Below are positions 6,744 through 12,167 of a stretch of DNA of 12,388 bases, piece after piece. The position numbers and the translations under genes were made by a program. Source of the DNA: Clostridia bacterium (GTDB lineage: Bacteria; CBDUZB01; JAGLHV01); NCBI GenBank assembly GCA_030595925.1, contig JAUVLC010000072.1, positions 1 to 12,388 on the forward strand. Direction: 5' to 3'. Numbering within the stretch: the stretch's first letter is position 1; each line of letters starts with the position of its first letter. The notes beneath the pieces are model-generated. The model saw only the letters and a list, made by a program, of their open reading frames with translations, made no database searches and had not been told where the DNA came from.

Positions 6744-7145
6744 ATGAAAATAAATATAAAAAAAACGCAGATAGATGAATTAATCAAACAGGCAAAGCAG
6801 ACTCAAAGAAACGCTTATTGTCCCTATTCTAAGTTTCCGGTTGGGGCAGCAGTATTGACCGGTAAGGGTAAAATTTATCAAGGGTGTAATGTGGAAAATG
6901 GTTCTTACGGATTGAGTATCTGTGCCGAAAGGGCCGCCATTTTTAATGCTATAGCTAGTGGTGAGACAGGGATAATAGCTCTTTGTGTAGTTGCTGATGG
7001 TTCCAAATGGATAAGCCCTTGCGGTGCTTGCCGTCAGGTAATTTATGAGTTTGGAAAAAATGTTTTAGTAATTATGGTTAGAAGGGATGGAAAGATTAAA
7101 CGGAAACAAATTTCTTGTCTCTTGCCGGATGCATTTTCTTTATAA
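6744..7145 (+). CDS. cdd: Cytidine deaminase
   Basis: 133 residues, the length of the small tetrameric class. It deaminates cytidine and deoxycytidine to uridine and deoxyuridine in pyrimidine salvage. Visible motifs are AYCPYSKFPVGAA (24-36), GCNVENGSYGLSICAERAA (47-65; zinc ligand Cys60 and catalytic Glu62) and SPCGACRQ (91-98; zinc ligands Cys93 and Cys96), ending with LLPDAF (126-131). I start at ATG 6744, just after AAAGGTGGG (6728-6736). An upstream in-frame ATG at 6645 would add 33 residues overlapping the lipoprotein gene and matching nothing in the family. Confidence 0.96.
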   Translation: MKINIKKTQIDELIKQAKQTQRNAYCPYSKFPVGAAVLTGKGKIYQGCNVENGSYGLSICAERAAIFNAIASGETGIIALCVVADGSKWISPCGACRQVIYEFGKNVLVIMVRRDGKIKRKQISCLLPDAFSL

Positions 7146-7155
7146 GTTTGTAAAA

Positions 7156-7200
7156 AAAGGGTCGCTTATAAAACAATTTTTCATAAGTGACCCTTTCTTT
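7156..7200 (+). terminator. Strong intrinsic terminator after cdd
   Basis: A 14-bp stem is formed by AAAGGGTCGCTTAT (7156-7169) and ATAAGTGACCCTTT (7183-7196), with a single G-T wobble. It has a 13-nt loop and is followed by CTTTAATTT. It begins 10 nt after the cdd stop codon. Confidence 0.85.
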
Positions 7201-7230
7201 AATTTATTAAAATGATGTTATTTGAGATGT

Positions 7231-7246
7231 AAAAGTGTCCACTTTT
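7231..7246. promoter_or_regulatory. Perfect palindromic element upstream of the Lys-rich gene promoter
   Basis: AAAAGTGTCCACTTTT is an inverted repeat of AAAAGTG around a central TC. It lies 31 bp upstream of the -35 box at 7277. It could be an operator or activator site, or a remnant of another structure. No function can be read from sequence. Confidence 0.4.
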
Positions 7247-7276
7247 AATTTGCAAATGATAAGTTCATTAAAATGT

Positions 7277-7305
7277 TTGACATTTTTAAGTGATTCGGAT
7301 ATAAT
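7277..7305 (+). promoter_or_regulatory. Consensus sigma-70 promoter for the Lys-rich protein gene
   Basis: TTGACA (7277-7282), exactly 17 bp, then TATAAT (7300-7305): both hexamers and the spacing are perfect consensus. Transcription should start near 7312, with a leader of about 46 nt ending in the strong AAAGGAGG ribosome-binding site at 7342-7349. Confidence 0.9.
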
Positions 7306-7357
7306 AAAACTGCGTTGTTAAATTAAGGATAAAGGGGTAGGAAAGGAGGAAAGAGTA

Positions 7358-7870
7358 ATGGCTAAAAAAGGAAAAGAAGAAGATAAAAAAGTGGTGGGAA
7401 GGAAAAAAGTAAAAAAAACAAAAAAAGAAGTTAAAAAAGATATAAGTAAAGGGACAAAATTAAGAGAAACGATAAAAGGAGATATAAAAAAGCAATTGAA
7501 AAGTGTTGAGAAAAAATTAAAAGACCCAAAAACAAAAGAGGAATTTAAAAAAATTGTAGAAAAAACAGAAAAAGGGTTAAAAACTTTTGGAGCTAAAATT
7601 TTAGAATTAGCTGAAGTAGTAAAAGAAGATACTGTTTATGGTGCGAAAATAGGAAGTTTAAAATTGAAAGTGATGGATCTTGAATCAAAAAGAATGAAAA
7701 AGCTAAGAGCTCTGGGAGAAACGGTATATAAACTGGTGCAGGAAAAGAAATTGGATTATCCAGAGGTAAATGATTTGTATAAACAAATTTTAGTGATAGA
7801 AGAAGATATTTGCAAGTATCAAGCAGAAATAAAAGTAACAGGGAAAAAATTTAAAAAAGTAAATTTTTAA
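7358..7870 (+). CDS. Lysine-rich histone-H1-like protein with C-terminal coiled coil
   Basis: 170 residues, 47 of them Lys. The first 75 or so residues are a Lys/Glu/Thr-rich, low-complexity tail (KKVVGRKKVKKTKKEVKK) like histone-H1-type bacterial proteins. Residues about 95-160 form a more ordered helical hairpin (YGAKIGSLKLKVMDLESKRMKKLRALGETVYKLVQ, then DYPEVNDLYKQILVIEEDICKYQAEI). There is no signal peptide or membrane segment. A perfect consensus promoter and strong ribosome-binding site suggest abundant expression. This fits a nucleoid-associated or RNA-binding protein, but DNA binding is only inferred from composition. It is flanked by a terminator upstream and a tRNA gene downstream. 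Confidence 0.8.
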   Translation: MAKKGKEEDKKVVGRKKVKKTKKEVKKDISKGTKLRETIKGDIKKQLKSVEKKLKDPKTKEEFKKIVEKTEKGLKTFGAKILELAEVVKEDTVYGAKIGSLKLKVMDLESKRMKKLRALGETVYKLVQEKKLDYPEVNDLYKQILVIEEDICKYQAEIKVTGKKFKKVNF

Positions 7871-7906
7871 ATCTTTTTATTTTTTTAAAAATATAGAATA
7901 TATTTT

Positions 7907-7982
7907 GGGGGCGTAGTTCAGCTGGGAGAACGCATCCTCGGCAGGGATGAGGTCACCGGTTCGAGCCCGGTCGCCTCCACCA
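7907..7982 (+). tRNA. tRNA-Ala (anticodon GGC)
   Basis: 76 nt with encoded CCA. The acceptor GGGGGCG (7907-7913) pairs with CGCCTCC (7972-7978), including the G3-U70 wobble that is the alanine identity determinant. The D stem is GTTC/GAAC, the anticodon stem CATCC (7933-7937)/GGATG (7945-7949), and the T stem ACCGG/CCGGT with loop TTCGAGC. The discriminator is A and the tail CCA. The anticodon loop TCGGCAG gives anticodon GGC (7940-7942). It puts C, not the near-universal U, at position 33 (7939). The yjbQ-like gene follows 24 bp later. Confidence 0.95.
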
Positions 7983-8006
7983 CAAATATAATACGGATAA
8001 AAATTA

Positions 8007-8429
8007 ATGAAGGTTATTACGAAAGAGTTATCTTATCGTACAAAGGGAAATACAGATATAATTGAACTTAGTGCTGATTTGGAAAGGTTATTGAGTAAGC
8101 AAGAGATAGAGTCCGGATTGGTTACCGTTTTTGTCGTTGGTTCTACTGCAGGGATAACTACTATTGAATATGAAAGTGGGTTAGTGGAAGATTTTCAAAA
8201 GATGTTTGAACGGTTGATACCTCAAAACACAAGATATGCGCATAATGACAGATGGCATGATGGTAATGGGTATGCTCATGTACGTGCTTCCTTGTTAGGT
8301 TCTTCTTGTCTAATTCCTTTAGTTGATCACAAACTTTGTTTGGGTACCTGGCAACAGGTGATTTTGGTTGATTTTGATAATCGGCCGCGGGAGAGAAAAA
8401 TAATTGTTCAGATAATGGGAGAAGAATAG
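8007..8429 (+). CDS. YjbQ family (UPF0047) protein, secondary thiamine-phosphate synthase-like
   Basis: 140 residues, full family length. Conserved blocks are VFVVGSTAGITTIEYE (41-56), HNDRWHDGNGYAHVRASLLGSS (79-100), LCLGTWQQVILVDFDNRPRERK (110-131) and the C-terminal VQIMGE. The family is annotated as secondary thiamine-phosphate synthase because members can give weak TMP-forming activity. Its true physiological role is uncertain. His and Asp residues in the central block (H79, D81, H84, H91) would bind metal. The ribosome-binding site is weak (CGGA near 7994). The gene lies just downstream of the tRNA and may share its transcript. Confidence 0.92.
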   Translation: MKVITKELSYRTKGNTDIIELSADLERLLSKQEIESGLVTVFVVGSTAGITTIEYESGLVEDFQKMFERLIPQNTRYAHNDRWHDGNGYAHVRASLLGSSCLIPLVDHKLCLGTWQQVILVDFDNRPRERKIIVQIMGEE

Positions 8430-8736
8430 ATAACAGAATAAAGACAGTCCATAGTCCACAGTCGATAGTCCATAGATTAAAAAAAGAAAAGAAAGTCCAT
8501 AGTCGATAGTCCATAGATAACAGATAAAGATAAAGACGAAAGACAGACACAAAGACAGAAACTACAGTTATAAGTTATTAGTGACGAGTTATAAGTTAAC
8601 TACAAAAAAACAAAGACACAGAGGCACAAAGTTAAAAGATAAAGATAAAGAATAAATACTAAATTTTAAATTTGAAAGATTAAATCCGCCTTAAAAACTG
8701 GCGGACAGGCAAATTAAAATGTTTTTGAGTTTATAG
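8430..8736. repeat. Intergenic repeat mosaic between yjbQ-like gene and rsmD
   Basis: There is no gene here. In order it holds four AGTCSAY heptamers (8446-8473) and three more (8494-8514). Then come GATAAA/GACGAA/GACAAA hexamers (about 8523-8557) and five GTTATNA-type heptamers (8567-8601). After ACTACAAAAAAACAAAGA come two octamers (8615-8630), GTTAAAAG (8631-8638), more GATAAAs, and a GC-rich hairpin (TCCGCC 8685-8690, GGCGGA 8700-8705). ATG-proximal sequence has only a weak GAG (8727-8729) as ribosome-binding site for rsmD. Confidence 0.9.
8685..8705. other. GC-rich hairpin ahead of rsmD
   Basis: TCCGCC and GGCGGA form a 6-bp stem around the 9-nt loop TTAAAAACT. The stem stands out in AT-rich surroundings and is followed by ACAGGCAAATTAAAA. 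No clean T-run follows on the plus strand, so it is a poor terminator. A dispersed hairpin repeat is equally possible. Confidence 0.45.
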
Positions 8737-9303
8737 ATGGATATACGCATAATAGGTGGTATCGTAAAAGGGAGAAAGTTGAAGTCCCCGCTGAGTTTTT
8801 CTACAAGGCCTCTTTTGGGAAGAGTAAAAAAATCATTATTTGATATAATTTCCCCTTATATAAAAGATTCTTATTTTTTAGATCTTTATGGCGGGGTAGG
8901 AAGTGTTGGTATTGAAGCTCTTTCCAGAGGTGCAAGAGAAGCGGTTTTTGTAGAAAGCGATTCAGATTGCATAGGATTGATTAATGAAAATTTGAGTAAG
9001 TGTGGATTAAAGGATAAAGCAGAAGTTTATCAGGGAAATGTATTAGGGGGATTAGCTTATCTTTTATCGGAAAAAAAATTTGATTTGATTTTTGTAGGTC
9101 CGCCTTATAACTTAAATCTTTTAGAAAAAACTATAAAAATTATTGATGAAAGTAAAATTCTTAAAGAAAAAGGGTTAGTGATAGGACAACATCATTTTAA
9201 AGAAGTAATACCTCAAAAAATAGAAAATCTGGGAATATTTCGCCAGAAAAAATACGGAGATATGAGATTAAGTTTTTATCGAAGAGGAGGCATTCTTGAA
9301 TGA
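8737..9303 (+). CDS. rsmD: RsmD-like 16S rRNA (guanine-N2) methyltransferase
   Basis: 188 residues, normal RsmD length. RsmD methylates G966 of 16S rRNA using S-adenosylmethionine. The N-terminal RIIGGIVKGRKL (4-15) and RPLLGRVKKSLFDI (24-37) correspond to RIIGG..RGRKL and RPT..RVRE.LF. The SAM-binding motif I is FLDLYGGVGSVGIEALSRGA (48-67), and the acidic FVESD (71-75) binds the ribose. Motif IV, normally DPPY, reads GPPY at 121-124 because codon 121 is GGT. Other signature positions are also altered (RPT to RPL). It overlaps nadK by 4 bp (ATGA), indicating an operon. Identity of the family is secure. Full activity is less so, given the altered motif IV. Confidence 0.88.
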   Translation: MDIRIIGGIVKGRKLKSPLSFSTRPLLGRVKKSLFDIISPYIKDSYFLDLYGGVGSVGIEALSRGAREAVFVESDSDCIGLINENLSKCGLKDKAEVYQGNVLGGLAYLLSEKKFDLIFVGPPYNLNLLEKTIKIIDESKILKEKGLVIGQHHFKEVIPQKIENLGIFRQKKYGDMRLSFYRRGGILE

Positions 9304-10136
9304 AACGAATAATGGTGATGACCAATCCTCAAAAAAAAGAAGTTAAAAAGATTCTTCCCTTGATGGTAAATTGGCTGGAAAATAAAAAAATAAAGATTTC
9401 AGTAAATCTTCGCGATAAAGAAAACTTAAAAAAAACAGACTTGGTGATTGTTTTAGGTGGAGATGGCACAATATTGAAGGTAGCAAGATGGGTGGTGCCT
9501 TTTGGCATTCCAATCCTGGGCATTAATTTAGGACAATTTGGTTTTTTGTCTCAGGTGCGGGTTAAGGATTTATATTCTGCATTGACGAGAGTTTTAAAAA
9601 AAGACTATTACATAGAAAAAAGGATTCTTCTTTCTGCTAAGGTGGTAAAGTCAATATCATTGAAAGAAAAGAAAGATGTTAAACTTTCTTTTTTGTCTTT
9701 AAATGATATTGTTGTTAAAAATGCAGTTTCTGCACGAGTAATTAATTTGAATGTGAAGTTGGGAGAGAAACAAATTACTGAGTGGGTGGGAGATGGATTA
9801 ATTGTTGCTACCCCTACGGGTTCAACTGCTTATTCATTAGCAGCCTTTGGCCCTATTGTTTATCCAACCCTGCCGGTAATGATTGTTACTCCTATTTGTC
9901 CGCATCTTTTGTCTTTTCGTTCATTAGTATTGGCAGACAGTGAGGTAATTTCTATTCAGGTAAAGTCTAAAAGTAATGTAATGCTTTCTATAGATGGACA
10001 GGAAGAGGTTAATTTAGGATATAATGATATTATTCAAATAAAACAAGCAAAGCAAAAGCTTAAACTCGTTTCTTTGTCTTCTAATGTAGATTATTTTCAG
10101 ATCTTGAATAAAAAACTTAAATGGGGAAAAAGGTAG
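9300..10136 (+). CDS. nadK: NAD kinase
   Basis: 278 residues. It phosphorylates NAD to NADP in the cytoplasm. The family signature GGDGT is at 53-57, followed by GINLGQFGFL (74-83). The second block is SLNDIVV (133-139, Asp where many members have Glu). It is followed by WVGDGLIVATPTGSTAYSL (162-180) and TPICPHLLSFRSLVL (197-211), then SIDGQ (230-234), and the C-terminus YFQILNKKLKWG. The usual AGGP after the TPTGSTAYSLS block is AFGP here (182-185). GAGGAGG (9284-9290) within the end of rsmD is the ribosome-binding site, and the start codon overlaps the rsmD stop. RecN follows after a repeat-filled gap, an arrangement (nadK then recN) common in bacteria. Confidence 0.96.
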   Translation: MKRIMVMTNPQKKEVKKILPLMVNWLENKKIKISVNLRDKENLKKTDLVIVLGGDGTILKVARWVVPFGIPILGINLGQFGFLSQVRVKDLYSALTRVLKKDYYIEKRILLSAKVVKSISLKEKKDVKLSFLSLNDIVVKNAVSARVINLNVKLGEKQITEWVGDGLIVATPTGSTAYSLAAFGPIVYPTLPVMIVTPICPHLLSFRSLVLADSEVISIQVKSKSNVMLSIDGQEEVNLGYNDIIQIKQAKQKLKLVSLSSNVDYFQILNKKLKWGKR

Positions 10137-10347
10137 AGACGGTTAAACGACAAAGGACAGTCCACAGTCGATAGTCTATAGATTAAAAAAGAAACGAAAG
10201 TCCATAGTCGACAGTCCATAGTCCATAGATTACAGATAAAGACAAAGATAAAGACGAAAGAGGAAAAACAGGCACAAAGGCATCAAGGCACAAAGTAAAA
10301 GGAAAAGACGGTTGAATTGGTTAAAAATCGAAAAACGGAGTTAAAAG
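10137..10347. repeat. Intergenic repeat mosaic between nadK and recN
   Basis: No gene is present. It holds three AGTCSAY heptamers (10159-10179) and four more (10199-10226). Then come GATAAA/GACAAA/GACGAA hexamers (about 10233-10260) and three octamers GGCACAAA, GGCATCAA, GGCACAAA (10271-10294). It ends with the 14-mer AATTGGTTAAAAAT (10315-10328), also found at 316-329. CGGAG at 10336-10340 serves as the recN ribosome-binding site. The GTTATNA heptamer block of the other mosaics is missing here. Confidence 0.9.
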
Positions 10348-12018
10348 ATGTTATTGGATTTGACGATAAAAAATTTTGCTATTATTTCTGATTTGCACCT
10401 TTCTTTTGATAGGGGATTGAATATTCTTACCGGAGAAACAGGTGTGGGTAAATCAATTATTATTGATGCTCTAAATTTAATTTTAGGTGGACGGGCTTCT
10501 TCGGATTTAATTAGAAAAGGAAGCCAAACCTGTGAAGTGAGTGCAATTTTTAATATTAAAGACAATAAAGAGTTAAGAGATTTATTAGTGGGTGTAATTG
10601 GCTCTGATTTTGATGAAAAAGAAGTTCTCCTGCGTAGACAGTTGACCAGGGAAGGAAGAAACCGTTGTTTTGTTAATGCCAATCTTACCAGTTTATCTAT
10701 TTTACAGTTAATAGGAGAGAGACTTATAGATGTTCACGGACAGCATGAGCATCAGACTTTATTAAAGAGACAGGAACAGTTAAATGTTTTAGATAGCTTT
10801 GCTAATCTTTTTTCTTTACGGGAAAAAGTTTCAATGTTATATAAGCAATATAAACATCAAAAAGAAGAAAGGGATAAACTTTCATCATCTGAGGAAGAAA
10901 GAAAACGCAAAATTGATTTTTATCAATTTGAGATTGAAGAAATTAATCAGGCTAAACTTGTTTTAGGTGAAGAGGAAGAATTAGAAAAAGAATATCGTTT
11001 GTTATCTAACGCACAAGAATTGTCTATGCTTTATTCGGGTGTTTATGAAAAATTGCATGAAAAAGAAGAATCTGTTCTTGATTTACTTAAATCTGTTCAA
11101 AAGAATTTAAAAGAAATTACTCAAATCAATTCTGAAGTAGAAGATGTTTTGGAAAACATAAATAATGTTTTTTTTGAATTGGAAGAAATAGGAGAGAATG
11201 TTTGTGACTTTAAAGAAAAAGTTAAATTTGATTCTCCCCGATTGGAAGAAATTGTAGAGAGAAAAGATTTAGTTATTAAATTGAAAAGAAAATATGGGAA
11301 TAGTATTAAAAACATATTGGAATATAAAGAAAAAATAGAAAAAGAACTAAATCAGTTACTTTCCTATGAAGAAAACAAAGAAGAAGTTGAAAAAAAAATA
11401 GAAAAAACTAAACAGGAAGTACTTGAGTTAACTAATAATTTATCCCGGCAGAGGCAGGAATCAGCGAAAATTTTTGAAAAAAGAGTGAAGAGTCAACTAC
11501 GTACATTATCTATGGATAAAGTAAGATTTATTATAGATTGTAAAAAAGATGAGTTAAGTTTTAGTGGTGTAGACCGGATAGAGTTTTTAATTTCGCCTAA
11601 TGTCGGAGAGGATTTAAAACCGATTAGGTTAATTGCTTCCGGAGGGGAATTATCCCGGATTATGCTTGCTTTAAAAACTGTTTTGGCTAAAGCGGATGCT
11701 ATTCCCTGTCTTATATTTGATGAAATTGATGCGGGTATTAGCGGGGGGGTGGCAAAAACCATAGGGCAAAAATTAATTGAACTGGCTGATATTCACCAGA
11801 TAATTTGTATTACGCACTTGCCTCAGATAGCAAGCTTTGCTTCCGTTCATTTTTTTGTAACCAAACAAGTGCAAAAAGGTAGAACTGAGACAGTGGTTAA
11901 AAAATTAGCAAAGCAGGAAATAATTAATGAGATTGCCCGGATGCTGGAAGGAGATAATGTCAGTACTCTTACTTTAAAACATGCAGAGGAAATGGTTAAA
12001 CAGGCAAAACATAGATAA
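10348..12018 (+). CDS. recN: DNA repair protein RecN
   Basis: 556 residues, matching the family's usual length of about 550. RecN is an SMC-like ATPase that acts at double-strand breaks in recombinational repair. The N-terminus LDLTIKNFAIISDLHLSF leads to Walker A GETGVGKS (29-36). RRQLTREGRNRCFVN and LIDVHGQHEHQTLL are the conserved RecN blocks before the coiled coil, which spans about 160-385. The ABC signature ASGGELSRI (430-438), Walker B CLIFDEIDAGISGG (454-467) and ICITHLPQIAS (about 489-499) complete the split ATPase head. CGGAG lies 7 nt before ATG. No SOS-type operator could be recognised in the repeat-filled upstream region. Confidence 0.97.
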   Translation: MLLDLTIKNFAIISDLHLSFDRGLNILTGETGVGKSIIIDALNLILGGRASSDLIRKGSQTCEVSAIFNIKDNKELRDLLVGVIGSDFDEKEVLLRRQLTREGRNRCFVNANLTSLSILQLIGERLIDVHGQHEHQTLLKRQEQLNVLDSFANLFSLREKVSMLYKQYKHQKEERDKLSSSEEERKRKIDFYQFEIEEINQAKLVLGEEEELEKEYRLLSNAQELSMLYSGVYEKLHEKEESVLDLLKSVQKNLKEITQINSEVEDVLENINNVFFELEEIGENVCDFKEKVKFDSPRLEEIVERKDLVIKLKRKYGNSIKNILEYKEKIEKELNQLLSYEENKEEVEKKIEKTKQEVLELTNNLSRQRQESAKIFEKRVKSQLRTLSMDKVRFIIDCKKDELSFSGVDRIEFLISPNVGEDLKPIRLIASGGELSRIMLALKTVLAKADAIPCLIFDEIDAGISGGVAKTIGQKLIELADIHQIICITHLPQIASFASVHFFVTKQVQKGRTETVVKKLAKQEIINEIARMLEGDNVSTLTLKHAEEMVKQAKHR

Positions 12019-12167
12019 AAAGCAAACAGAAGTCCATAGTCCACAGTCCATAGATTACAGATAACAGACAGTTATAAGTTATTAGTTATGAGTTATAAGT
12101 TAACTACAAAAAAACAAAGATAAAGACAAGCACAAAGGCATCAAGGCACAGAGGCACAAAGTTAAAA
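12019..12167. repeat. Intergenic repeat mosaic downstream of recN, interrupted by the intron
   Basis: Contents in order: three AGTCSAY heptamers (12031-12051), five GTTATNA-type heptamers (12071-12105), ACTACAAAAAAACAAAGA, hexamers, and four octamers AGCACAAA, GGCATCAA, GGCACAGA, GGCACAAA (12129-12160). GTTAAAA (12161-12167) follows, after which the sequence switches abruptly to the intron. Positions 12070-12120 match 8566-8616 with only two differences. Confidence 0.9.
12153..12167 (+). other. IBS2 and IBS1 exon sites of the group II intron
   Basis: GGCACAA (12153-12159) and TTAAAA (12162-12167) directly precede the GTGCG intron start. They are exact reverse complements of TTGTGCC (12352-12358) and TTTTAA (12383-12388) inside the intron. 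The order and distance from the junction match intron-binding sites 2 and 1. Both lie in host repeat units. Confidence 0.8.

Noticed and set aside
6508-6787. Minus-strand ORFs over the lipoprotein and cdd start
   Set aside because: They are antisense shadows of a lipoprotein with a clear lipobox and of cytidine deaminase, and lack ribosome-binding sites.
7871-7906. Terminator after the Lys-rich gene
   Set aside because: Only AT-rich weak pairing (AAAATATA/TATATTTT) with no GC stem is present, so an intrinsic terminator cannot be supported.
8446-8514. Heptamer arrays as a CRISPR
   Set aside because: Units are 7 bp and directly abutting, with no unique spacers and no cas genes nearby.
8161-8552. 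Minus-strand ORFs with MDYGLWT-like repeats
   Set aside because: These are translations of the AGTCSAY heptamers read in reverse plus antisense of the yjbQ-like gene. The heptamer makes a periodic pseudo-peptide and no independent gene evidence exists.
9834-9860. NAD kinase possibly inactive because AFGP replaces the usual AGGP
   Set aside because: GGDGT, the GDG and TPTGSTAYS blocks, and DGQ are all intact. The substitution sits in a position that tolerates variation, so there is no strong case for inactivity.
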